Assembly: GCA_964504455.1 (NCBI GenBank)
Contig: CAZDDY010000028.1
Location: 1-6,363 of the forward strand
DNA from: CAZDDY01 sp964504455
GTDB lineage: Bacteria > Patescibacteriota > Minisyncoccia > Phycocordibacterales > UBA9973
DNA length: 6,363 nucleotides
Direction: 5' to 3'
Shown here: positions 1-5,726 of the stretch, one piece after another
How positions within the stretch are numbered: position 1 is the stretch's first letter
Layout: each line of letters opens with the position of its first letter
Made by a program: the position numbers and the translations under genes
The notes under the pieces: model-generated
Databases searched by the model: none
The model's input: only the letters and a program-made list of their open reading frames with translations
Told to the model about the DNA's origin: nothing

Positions 1-17
1 TGGCTCATTTGTCAAAG

Positions 18-47
18 TTGGAAAGATACTCAATTCCTTTCTATACT
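18..47 (+). promoter_or_regulatory. Sigma70-type promoter of thyA, probably leaderless
   Basis: A -35-like TTGGAA (18-23) and a -10 TATACT (42-47) are separated by 18 bp. The -10 ends 6 nt before the ATG at 54, so the predicted transcript starts at or next to the start codon. This is inferred from spacing and hexamer match only. Confidence 0.6.
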
Positions 48-53
48 TTAAAT

Positions 54-992
54 ATGGAATATCATGTTGATACAGAATATCTAACACTTCTTGAGAAGTT
101 GCTTACAGAAGGAACTGAGAAGGGTGACCGGACTGGAACAGGCACGAAAAGTATTTTTGGTTACCAGATGCGATTTGATTTATCAAAAGGGTTTCCACTA
201 CTCACTACAAAGAAAGTTCCTATCAAATCTATCATTCACGAGCTTATATGGTTTCTCCGTGGCGATACCAATTTAAAATATCTTGCTGATAATAATGTGC
301 ATATTTGGGACGAATGGCCTTATAAGGCATATCTCTTAAGAAACAATATACCTGTCCCAAAAATTGGAAGCGATGAATGGAATACTGGTATAAAAGAGTT
401 TATTGAAAAAATAAAAAATGATGAAATCTTTGCAAAAGAGTATGGAAACTTAGGACCAATCTATGGGTATCAATGGCGAAATTGGCCAGCACCAAATGGC
501 AAGCATATTGATCAGCTAAAAGATGTTATTGAACGGATCAAAACAAACCCAAATGATCGACGGCTGATTGTGTCTGCGTGGAATGTCGCTGATATAGAGG
601 AAATGGCAAAGGCAGGTCTTCCTCCATGCCATTGTCTATTTCAATTTTATGTAGCAAATGGAAAACTTTCGTGCCAGCTCTACCAAAGAAGTTGTGACAC
701 ATTTTTGGGAGTGCCATTTAATATTGCATCATATTCCCTCCTTACCATGATGATTGCACAAGTCACTGGACTTGAAGCTGGTGAATTCGTCTGGAGTGGT
801 GGAGATGTCCATTTGTATATAAATCACATTGAACAAGCACAAATACAGTTGACTCGAAAAAATGACTTGCGACCAATGCCGACAATGAAAATTAACCAGC
901 AGATAAAAGATATAGAAAAATTTACAATTGATGATTTTGAGCTCATTGACTACAACCCACATGAAGCAATAAAAGCACCAATTGCAGTATAA
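54..992 (+). CDS. thyA: Thymidylate synthase ThyA
   Basis: Cytosolic enzyme that methylates dUMP to dTMP using 5,10-methylene-tetrahydrofolate, releasing dihydrofolate. Family hallmarks are in order (312-aa numbering): GDRTGTGT with the phosphate-binding Arg at about 26, [11 protein letters not shown] near 64-73, RRLI near 169-172, the nucleophile Cys192 in LPPCHC, QRSCD near 211-215, [16 protein letters not shown] near 249-255, and the intact C-terminus KAPIAV. It is longer than the 264-residue E. coli enzyme because of an insert in the small domain (about residues 90-130), as in the Lactobacillus casei type. I chose the ATG at 54 because the family N-terminus ([10 protein letters not shown]) begins just after it and a promoter ends 6 nt upstream. 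The in-frame TTG at 9 lies inside that promoter. There is no Shine-Dalgarno site. It pairs functionally with folA and dcd downstream. Function is near certain; the start is very likely. Confidence 0.97.
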   Translation: MEYHVDTEYLTLLEKLLTEGTEKGDRTGTGTKSIFGYQMRFDLSKGFPLLTTKKVPIKSIIHELIWFLRGDTNLKYLADNNVHIWDEWPYKAYLLRNNIPVPKIGSDEWNTGIKEFIEKIKNDEIFAKEYGNLGPIYGYQWRNWPAPNGKHIDQLKDVIERIKTNPNDRRLIVSAWNVADIEEMAKAGLPPCHCLFQFYVANGKLSCQLYQRSCDTFLGVPFNIASYSLLTMMIAQVTGLEAGEFVWSGGDVHLYINHIEQAQIQLTRKNDLRPMPTMKINQQIKDIEKFTIDDFELIDYNPHEAIKAPIAV

Positions 993-1017
993 AAAAACTC
1001 CTTGCTAGGAGTTTTTT
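992..1017. terminator. Bidirectional terminator between thyA and the hypothetical gene
   Basis: A perfect inverted repeat AAAAAACTCC / GGAGTTTTTT (992-1001 and 1008-1017) has a 6-nt loop. It begins at the last base of the thyA stop codon. The A-tract on one side and T-tract on the other give a U-run in either direction. It can therefore end thyA (+) and also the minus-strand gene that stops at 1041. Confidence 0.88.
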
Positions 1018-1040
1018 GATCTATATATTTTGTATCTTTG

Positions 1041-1412
1041 TTACTGAACTAATGAACTGTTTAGTGTATAGCTTGGATTCATGCGAAATTTCTCTTTAAT
1101 AAAATCCGTATGATCTTTTGGCAATTTCTTTTGAACCGCACATGATGGTAAGCTCCGTAAAATCTGCTCAATCTGGGTGCTTATCTCATTTTCCACATCC
1201 ACTGCTTCTGCCTCATTTAAGACCCTCGGACTACATTTCAAGAATTCGATTTTTTCAACAACTGAGATGTTTTCATACCGGTGACACTTGCAGATTGGGC
1301 AATATACCCCTTCTGAAGTAGTTTCAACATCAACCGTTACTTTGATGTCTGCGAACGAATGGGGCTCACTTTCAAGAATCCCCATCCTCCGTAAATTTAA
1401 TAAAAGTTTCAT
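1041..1412 (-). CDS. Hypothetical protein with a CPICKC motif
   Basis: A 123-residue protein I do not recognise. The visible motif is CPICKCH (residues 38-44: Cys38, Cys41, Cys43, His44), with further cysteines at 60 and 91. This could bind one metal ion (Zn) but is not a standard paired-knuckle zinc ribbon. There is no signal peptide or membrane segment; the C-terminal half is charged and probably helical. Support for it being real: the start sits just downstream of a good promoter reading the same way (1432-1460), the stop lies 24 bp from a hairpin that terminates on this strand, and it fills the only gap between thyA and folA. It is divergent from folA. No Shine-Dalgarno site is at a usable distance: an AAGGG lies 13 nt upstream and outside the predicted transcript. 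Function unknown. Confidence 0.7.
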   Translation of the reverse strand: MKLLLNLRRMGILESEPHSFADIKVTVDVETTSEGVYCPICKCHRYENISVVEKIEFLKCSPRVLNEAEAVDVENEISTQIEQILRSLPSCAVQKKLPKDHTDFIKEKFRMNPSYTLNSSLVQ

Positions 1413-1431
1413 TATTCAAGCGTTTGCCCTT

Positions 1432-1460
1432 ACTTTACGAGCAAATTAAGAATAAGTCAA
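1432..1460 (-). promoter_or_regulatory. Sigma70-type promoter of the hypothetical gene
   Basis: On the minus strand, TTGACT (1460-1455) and TAAAGT (1437-1432) are separated by 17 bp, matching 5 of 6 and 4 of 6 consensus bases. The predicted start near 1425 leaves a leader of about 12 nt before the ATG at 1412. It lies back to back with the folA start. Confidence 0.6.
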
Positions 1461-1476
1461 AGTAGCGATTTTTAGG

Positions 1477-1497
1477 ACAATCTACTACCATTGTAGA
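1477..1497 (+). promoter_or_regulatory. Possible folA promoter element with inverted repeats
   Basis: TACCAT (1486-1491) matches 4 of 6 bases of a -10 box and ends 7 nt before the folA ATG, fitting a leaderless start. No good -35 is present. Two short overlapping inverted repeats surround it: acaat/attgt (1477-1481 and 1490-1494) and tctac/gtaga (1481-1485 and 1493-1497). Either could be an operator or chance. There is no Shine-Dalgarno site near the ATG; AGGA at 1474 is too distant. Confidence 0.3.
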
Positions 1498-1498
1498 T

Positions 1499-1993
1499 AT
1501 GATACTCTCACTCATTGCTGCAATTGGTGAAAATCGAGAATTAGGCAAAGATGGCAAGCTACTATGGTACTTACCTGATGACTTCGCCTATTTTAAGAAA
1601 GTGACAACAGGCCACCCCGTCATTATGGGAAGAAAGACATATGAGGCAATTGGCAAGCCTCTTCCGAATAGAGAAAATGTTGTTATTACAGGAGACAGGG
1701 ATTACGCAAAAGAAGGTATTACTGTGGTACATTCCGTACCTGAGGCACTTGCACTCTTTGATAACCAAGACAGAGAAGTGTTTGTGATTGGAGGAGCGCA
1801 AGTATATGCACAAGCACTTCCGCAAGCAAGCAATCTATATCTCACACATGTTGAAGGATCTTTTGAAGCAGATACGTATTTTCCAGAATACATAGATGAC
1901 GGGTGGGACAAGGTTTGGGAAGAACGACACGAGAAAGATGAGAGGCACAATTTCTCGTTTACATTTACCAAGTATGAAAAAAAGCGAAACTAA
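1499..1993 (+). CDS. folA: Dihydrofolate reductase
   Basis: Reduces dihydrofolate to tetrahydrofolate with NADPH in the cytosol, recycling the dihydrofolate that ThyA produces. At 164 residues it has normal bacterial length. Visible family motifs: N-terminal strand SLIAAIGENRELGKDGKL (residues 4-21), WYLPDDFAYFK with Asp28 aligning to the catalytic Asp27 of E. coli, PVIMGRKTYEAIGKPLPNR (NADPH and folate contacts), FVIGGAQVYAQAL (the GG nucleotide-binding turn), LYLTHV, and DTYFPEY. The ATG at 1499 matches the expected N-terminus exactly. The last codons (KKRN) form one arm of the downstream terminator and the stop codon lies in its loop. It is divergent from the hypothetical gene and convergent with the nucleotidase gene. 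Confidence 0.97.
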   Translation: MILSLIAAIGENRELGKDGKLLWYLPDDFAYFKKVTTGHPVIMGRKTYEAIGKPLPNRENVVITGDRDYAKEGITVVHSVPEALALFDNQDREVFVIGGAQVYAQALPQASNLYLTHVEGSFEADTYFPEYIDDGWDKVWEERHEKDERHNFSFTFTKYEKKRN

Positions 1994-2007
1994 CTGTTTC
2001 GCTTTTT
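1979..2007. terminator. Bidirectional terminator overlapping the folA stop codon
   Basis: A 12-bp perfect stem AAAAAGCGAAAC / GTTTCGCTTTTT (1979-1990 and 1996-2007) has the loop TAACT, which contains the folA stop codon. It is followed by more T-rich sequence on the + side and gives a T-tract on the - side. It can end both folA and the convergent gene stopping at 2022. Confidence 0.9.
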
Positions 2008-2021
2008 GATTTTTTTGCTTT

Positions 2022-2690
2022 TTATTCGGCATCAACGGTATAAAGTGACAGCTCGTCAATCTTCTTTACCACATATTCCCAGTCTCCTTTAAGCTGGCCA
2101 ACCTTACCATTATTTTGATTGTACTTGTATCCCCGATCAAAAAGAATGTGGTGCCACGGTGCTCTGGCAACTGAGGATAACCGCGGGTTATCATCAATGA
2201 GGTAATTTCCATTAAACATTCTTTTGTCTTCAATGGGATAGAGCGGTGGAGCATCCTTCCCGAAATGCTTCAGGAGGTAATTCTTTTTTTCCATGACCAC
2301 CCGGATCCAGGTGTCAGTGCGAATGCGAAGACTGTTTTGAAAAAAACGCTCAAGCTCATGATCAACTTCCATAATCGGTACCGTCACGCAGTAGAGTCTG
2401 TGCCCCATATCACGAAGAGCTTGTATGCCCCAGGCTGCTTTCTCCATTAAAGGCATGTCGGTATAGAACCCAGGCTTCGGGTTTACATAAATTGATCGTA
2501 CTGCTTCGCGGAATTCTTCCGGATAATTATATGAACATTCCCAGTGTTCAGCTTTCACTGCCGGAATATATCGCAATGTACCTTTAAACACATTATTCCA
2601 TTCTCTCAAGAATGGAGAATTCGGTCCTTCCCAGTTATTTGTCACCATATCGAAATCTATTCCGATATCAAGAATACGTCTTTGAGCCAT
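2022..2690 (-). CDS. HAD-type 5'(3')-deoxyribonucleotidase-like protein
   Basis: A 222-residue protein resembling the NT5C/5'(3')-deoxyribonucleotidase family of HAD phosphatases, which remove phosphate from deoxynucleoside monophosphates. HAD motif I is DIGIDFDMV, with Asp12 as likely nucleophile and Asp14 as likely acid/base. Motif II is LYCVTVPI (Thr103), matching the family's CTSPI. The motif III lysine lies in MEKKNYLLKHFG (about 134-144), matching the family's K-x-x-W-V-x-K-x-L-G stretch. Motif IV is YLIDDNPRL with Asp166 and Asp167. The cap lies between motifs I and II. Motif I is unusual: the family normally reads DMDGVLAD, so substrate may differ. There is no signal peptide. It stops 15 bp from the folA terminator and starts 97 bp from the divergent dcd gene. 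Surrounding thyA, folA and dcd support a role in deoxynucleotide balance, which is inferred. No Shine-Dalgarno site. Confidence 0.8.
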   Translation of the reverse strand: MAQRRILDIGIDFDMVTNNWEGPNSPFLREWNNVFKGTLRYIPAVKAEHWECSYNYPEEFREAVRSIYVNPKPGFYTDMPLMEKAAWGIQALRDMGHRLYCVTVPIMEVDHELERFFQNSLRIRTDTWIRVVMEKKNYLLKHFGKDAPPLYPIEDKRMFNGNYLIDDNPRLSSVARAPWHHILFDRGYKYNQNNGKVGQLKGDWEYVVKKIDELSLYTVDAE

Positions 2691-2698
2691 ACTATGAA

Positions 2699-2704
2699 AT
2701 TTTA
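2699..2704 (-). promoter_or_regulatory. Possible -10 box of the nucleotidase gene
   Basis: On the minus strand TAAAAT (2704-2699) matches 5 of 6 bases of TATAAT and ends 8 nt before the ATG at 2690, giving a leader of about 0-2 nt. No clear -35 is seen at 16-18 bp. It lies in the same 97-bp gap as the divergent dcd promoter. Confidence 0.35.
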
Positions 2705-2752
2705 AGCTTTATTTTCTCACTCAGATTACAAGCAAAAAGAGGTTGCGTCAAA

Positions 2753-2781
2753 TGGTCATGTAAGAAAAGAGTTGCTATAGT
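2753..2781 (+). promoter_or_regulatory. Extended -10 promoter of dcd, probably leaderless
   Basis: TGGTCA (2753-2758, 4 of 6 bases) is followed after 17 bp by TATAGT (2776-2781, 5 of 6). A TGn extension (TGC, 2773-2775) precedes the -10. The -10 ends exactly 6 nt before the ATG at 2788, so the transcript should begin at the start codon. Confidence 0.65.
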
Positions 2782-2787
2782 TTTGAC

Positions 2788-3327
2788 ATGATTCTCTCAG
2801 ACACTGAGATACTAAACTGCATTGAAAAAGGCGAAATCGTAGTGAAACCTTTCGATGTCTCAAATATGGGTGGCAACTCCTATGATGTCCATCTTTCAAA
2901 ACATTTGGCTGTGTATGTCGACGAAGTACTTGATGCAAAAAAACATAACCAAATAAAACACTTTGAAATACCTCCTGAAGGATTTGTGCTTGAACCTGGG
3001 AAACTCTATTTAGGTTCCACAGAGGAATATACCGAGACACATAAACATGTTCCCTTCCTTGAAGGAAAATCTTCAACTGGCCGTCTTGGTATTGATATTC
3101 ACGCAACTGCAGGAAAGGGAGATGTCGGATTTTGTGGCTACTGGACTCTTGAAATCTCAGCCTCTCATCCAGTGCGAATTTATGCTGGTATGCCTGTCGG
3201 ACAGCTTATTTATTACAAAGTAGAAGGACCAGTAGAGAGAATTTACTCAAAAAAAGCTTCAGCGAAATATTCACATCAAGAACATCTGCCGAAAGAATCA
3301 ATGATGTGGAAGAACTTTCAAAAATAA
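2788..3327 (+). CDS. dcd: dCTP deaminase
   Basis: Deaminates dCTP to dUTP in the cytosol, feeding dUMP to ThyA once dUTP is hydrolysed. At 179 residues it has the usual length for this trimeric dUTPase-fold family. Visible features: N-terminal SDTEILNCIEKGEI with VKPFD, NSYDVHLS (30-37), LEPGKLYLGSTEEYTE (68-83), EGKSSTGRLG (92-101) with Ser95, Ser96 and Arg99, HATAGKGDVGFCGYWTLEI (105-123) with the catalytic Glu122, and a C-terminal KYSHQEH nucleotide-covering segment. Lys94 stands where many members have Arg (GRSS). I see nothing that decides between a plain deaminase and a bifunctional deaminase/dUTPase; the GDVGFCGYWTLEI form suggests the plain one. Divergent from the nucleotidase gene. 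Start fixed by the family N-terminus and the promoter 6 nt upstream. Confidence 0.95.
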   Translation: MILSDTEILNCIEKGEIVVKPFDVSNMGGNSYDVHLSKHLAVYVDEVLDAKKHNQIKHFEIPPEGFVLEPGKLYLGSTEEYTETHKHVPFLEGKSSTGRLGIDIHATAGKGDVGFCGYWTLEISASHPVRIYAGMPVGQLIYYKVEGPVERIYSKKASAKYSHQEHLPKESMMWKNFQK

Positions 3328-3328
3328 A

Positions 3329-3352
3329 AAGCCAGGGAGTTTCCTCTGGCTT
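3329..3352. terminator. Bidirectional terminator between dcd and the propeller gene
   Basis: The stem AAGCCAG / CTGGCTT (3329-3335 and 3346-3352) extends by a G-T wobble and one G-C pair around a 6-nt loop. It follows the dcd stop codon by 1 bp. The T-run is stronger on the minus strand (CTTTTTATTTTT), so it is a better terminator for the gene stopping at 3375 than for dcd, whose side reads TTATATTTCT. Confidence 0.8.
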
Positions 3353-3374
3353 ATATTTCTAAAAGATTTTTTGA

Positions 3375-4964
3375 TTAGAAAATTATATTTTTTGTTGTTA
3401 ATTGTCCATTTGGTGTAATAATTCTGATGAACTTTTGACCGAACGGTAGTTTTATTTCTTCGTGAGATCCTACGATCTTTTGATATACTATTCTTCCGTC
3501 TGAGAGATACACTGACACAGAGCTTCCTGGGGTGATATTTGATATGTACACCCTACCTTGTCCAAGAGTCTGAAATGTAGGTTCTTGTTTTTTGCCCAGG
3601 CTCACCCTAATTACGGGCGAGTATTTGCCGTTTGGAAGTTTTATACGGTAGTAATTTATACTGGCGGGTTGCTGGTCTATGTATGTGTACTCATACTTGG
3701 TCTGATCATTCGGAATTTGGCCGATAGATACAAACTGATTATTTTGTATCGACTTCTCAATAACAAAATCTGCGGTCTCGCCATTATTTTCAACTTTCCA
3801 GGAAAGTTTTACTTTACCTCCTGCTTCAACACCGTTAAACGAAATAAGTTTGGTTGGTAGTGTACTTCCTTCAGGTTGGTATGCAATAAACCCTGCAACA
3901 TTTCCATCTTGAATTCTGAAAAAACCTGATGCGTAGAAAGTTGTCTGTATCGGATCGTAATAAAGTAAGTCAATCTCTTCAGCCCCTGTTGCAAATAACC
4001 CTTGCGATTGAACTTGAAAATTCTGGCCATCCCAATAACCCAAATTATCAATATTGTCTGGATTGGAAACAGGTGGAATGCCAACTGTTGTATATGATCC
4101 TCCAACATAAACTCTACTACCATTTGTTGCAGTGCTTATTCCTGCCATGTATAAACCGCCCTTAACTGGAAGCCAAATACTATCTACTGTTTTCATAATT
4201 CCTGGGGAAAAGACTGTAGCTTGTCTATAGTTTCCCACTGCAAAGACCGTATCTCCTTTTCCACAGAAATCAAAAACGTTTCGATTCGCTTCAACGGGCA
4301 TTGGATGAATTTCAACTCCATCCCAAACTGCACAATTAGATACATGTCGATTATTTATTGAATCCATCAACCCGCCTATATATAAATAATTGTTTTTAGA
4401 AAACAACTTTGAAACTTTTATGGCTGCTGGATTACAATTTAAACAACCTTGTATTTGGATCGGCATTTCACTTGTAATGCCATTATTAATTTGGCCAAAA
4501 TTTTTAACATACACATTATTTATTGAATCAACTTTCTGTCCTGCGAAGGTAATCTTATTTTGATACAAGGTCATTGTTCTAATTTTTCCAGTAGATGCAA
4601 TGGTCGCATAGGGATCCCAGGTATCAGTATTTTCGTTCCAATATAGAATACCGTAATGGATATTATTCATAAGAAAATGTCCTCCTATAAACAAACTATC
4701 ATCCTTGACCAAAGAACATTCCGGTGCCTCCGGAAGTATTCCAGCACCTTGATAATTACCAGCACCAGTGCATCTAACAACATATGTCACTGCAAGTGAT
4801 CCAGCTTGAGTAAACGACCCAAAAACCCAAATCCAATTGCCGAAACGAATAATAGATTTTGCAGGTGCATTCAATGGCCCGCCTGGAAGTGGTTGCCATG
4901 AAGGCTGACTTCTAGCGACAAAAAATGCCAAGAGAAGAAACAAGAAAACTGATAACTTTTTCAT
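3375..4964 (-). CDS. Secreted seven-bladed beta-propeller protein with T9SS type A-like C-terminus
   Basis: A 529-residue exported protein of unknown role. Residues 1-19 form a signal peptide (MKK, a long Leu/Phe core, then ARS before Gln20, a cleavage pattern common in Bacteroidota). Residues 22-365 carry seven degenerate repeats with a [VLI][FY]x[GS]G-type strand: WVFGSF 46, LFIGGHF 91, ITFAGQ 138, LYIGGL 194, VFAVGNY 240, VYVGGSY 285, FYASGFF 343. Several are followed by a YWDG/VWDG-type segment, suggesting a seven-bladed propeller. Residues 369-456 (LPTKLISFNGV, KVKLSWKVEN, FVIEKS, YYRIKLPNG) resemble the Fn3-like module preceding sorting domains. Residues 469-529 (SVSVYLSDGRIVYQ, LPFGQKFIRI, TTKNIIF) resemble a T9SS type A sorting domain, but no YPNP motif is present. 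A surface or secreted binding role is inferred. It has its own promoter region and terminator, so it is monocistronic. It may be horizontally acquired. Confidence 0.85.
   Translation of the reverse strand: MKKLSVFLFLLLAFFVARSQPSWQPLPGGPLNAPAKSIIRFGNWIWVFGSFTQAGSLAVTYVVRCTGAGNYQGAGILPEAPECSLVKDDSLFIGGHFLMNNIHYGILYWNENTDTWDPYATIASTGKIRTMTLYQNKITFAGQKVDSINNVYVKNFGQINNGITSEMPIQIQGCLNCNPAAIKVSKLFSKNNYLYIGGLMDSINNRHVSNCAVWDGVEIHPMPVEANRNVFDFCGKGDTVFAVGNYRQATVFSPGIMKTVDSIWLPVKGGLYMAGISTATNGSRVYVGGSYTTVGIPPVSNPDNIDNLGYWDGQNFQVQSQGLFATGAEEIDLLYYDPIQTTFYASGFFRIQDGNVAGFIAYQPEGSTLPTKLISFNGVEAGGKVKLSWKVENNGETADFVIEKSIQNNQFVSIGQIPNDQTKYEYTYIDQQPASINYYRIKLPNGKYSPVIRVSLGKKQEPTFQTLGQGRVYISNITPGSSVSVYLSDGRIVYQKIVGSHEEIKLPFGQKFIRIITPNGQLTTKNIIF
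4350..4529. repeat. 15-bp direct repeat marking a duplicated propeller blade
   Basis: ATTATTTATTGAATC occurs at 4350-4364 and again at 4515-4529, exactly 165 bp (55 codons) apart and in frame. On the minus strand both copies encode DSINN, following strands 3 and 4 of the propeller protein. This is consistent with blade duplication. Confidence 0.6.
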
Positions 4965-4970
4965 AATTGA

Positions 4971-4997
4971 AGTTTTAAATTTTTAAGGTTATGTCAA
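4971..4997 (-). promoter_or_regulatory. Possible promoter of the propeller gene
   Basis: A perfect -35 TTGACA (4997-4992, minus strand) lies upstream of A/T-rich sequence. AAAACT (4976-4971) would be a weak -10 with 15-bp spacing ending 6 nt before the ATG. A perfect TATAAT at 5007-5002 is an alternative -10, giving a leader of about 30 nt with no Shine-Dalgarno site; its -35 (TTTTTA, 5030-5025) is weak. Which one is used is undecided. Confidence 0.4.
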
Positions 4998-5025
4998 GTT
5001 AATTATAGAAAATATTAGTGTAAAT

Positions 5026-5047
5026 AAAAATCCCCAAAGGGATTTTT
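5026..5047 (-). terminator. Terminator of the TPR gene
   Basis: A perfect 9-bp stem AAAAATCCC / GGGATTTTT (5026-5034 and 5039-5047) has a 4-nt loop and directly follows the TPR gene stop codon on the minus strand, ending in a T-run. It separates the TPR gene from the propeller gene, implying that the latter needs its own promoter. Confidence 0.88.
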
Positions 5048-5048
5048 A

Positions 5049-5720
5049 TTATTTTGAAAGTCTGGTTATTTCAGCTTGGAATTGCACTTCGGCTTCTGGC
5101 TGAAGTTTTATTGCCTCTTTCCAAGTAGAAATTGCTATATTTTTCTCATTATTATTTTCAGCAATTCTTGCAAAGGTTGTAACAAGATTTACCTTTGTTG
5201 TTGAATTCACCACCTTTAATCCTTCTTGATAAATTTTTTGTATTTCAAGGAATGTTGCAGTAGTTTTTTGGTCCATTAAATCTAATTTCCATTTCCAGTA
5301 ATCAGTAAAACTTGGATTTATTTCAATAGCTTTACTTAAAGAGTCTATTGCGTTAATCCACTTACTTTGAGCAGTATACACTGTATACATTCCTGCATAT
5401 GCCGAATCAGATTTATTGTAAGATAAAGCTTCATTGTAATAAGCAAGAGATTTTTCATAATCCTTTACGATAAAAGCTTCTCTTGCATTACTCATTGCTA
5501 TATTAAACTCTTTTTTATTCGGCTGCAAAAATTCTGTTGTTACTGACGTCTCTTTATTTAATCCATTTTGATCTACTGTATTGGGTTGACTATCCGGTTG
5601 AAGATCTACTTGTTCCTGAACTAGTTTATTATCAGTATTTTTCACAACAAAAAAATATATACCCAAAACGATTACGATTACGATACTTACTATTAATTTT
5701 ATTTTTTGTTTATTTTGCAT
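5049..5720 (-). CDS. Membrane-anchored TPR-repeat protein
   Basis: A 223-residue protein. Residues 1-8 are basic and residues 9-26 form one hydrophobic segment (IVSIVIVIVLGIYFFVV), so it is most likely a signal anchor with the rest outside the membrane. Residues 30-70 are a Gln/Asn/Asp-rich linker. Residues 75-222 are helical with TPR signatures: AREAFIVKDYEKSLAYYNEAL (79-99), then WINAIDSLSKAIEINP (121-136), a looser repeat near 156-172, and NNNEKNIAISTWKEAIKLQP (189-208). TPRs bind partner proteins; the partner is unknown. It is markedly AT-rich compared with the surface-protein gene upstream. Three terminators and a private promoter make it monocistronic. The ATG at 5720 is fixed by a perfect -10 box 6 nt upstream and the anchor N-terminus. 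No Shine-Dalgarno site. Confidence 0.85.
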   Translation of the reverse strand: MQNKQKIKLIVSIVIVIVLGIYFFVVKNTDNKLVQEQVDLQPDSQPNTVDQNGLNKETSVTTEFLQPNKKEFNIAMSNAREAFIVKDYEKSLAYYNEALSYNKSDSAYAGMYTVYTAQSKWINAIDSLSKAIEINPSFTDYWKWKLDLMDQKTTATFLEIQKIYQEGLKVVNSTTKVNLVTTFARIAENNNEKNIAISTWKEAIKLQPEAEVQFQAEITRLSK

Positions 5721-5726
5721 TGTTTA

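Noticed and set aside
9..53. TTG start extending thyA by 15 residues
   Set aside because: The extension covers the -35 and -10 boxes and does not match the ThyA N-terminus, which begins right after the ATG at 54.
1118..1321. Plus-strand 67-aa open frame inside the hypothetical gene
   Set aside because: It lies opposite the minus-strand gene, which has a promoter and terminator in register; this frame has neither and its composition is not protein-like.
2265..2450. Plus-strand open frame antisense to the nucleotidase gene
   Set aside because: It overlaps a gene with clear HAD motifs and is explained as a shadow frame.
2756..3106. Minus-strand 116-aa frame opposite dcd
   Set aside because: dcd is certain by family motifs; the reverse frame is rich in His/Arg/Ser runs typical of shadow translation.
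1..3327. Phage nucleotide-metabolism module
   Set aside because: thyA, folA, dcd and nucleotidase genes occur together in phages, but no structural, replication or lysis gene is present and the right half is cell-envelope type. The genes are also on alternating strands, unlike phage operons.
3809..4123. Second minus-strand frame within the propeller gene
   Set aside because: It is a different frame over the propeller repeats; the main frame reads continuously with signal peptide and C-terminal module, so no frameshift is needed.
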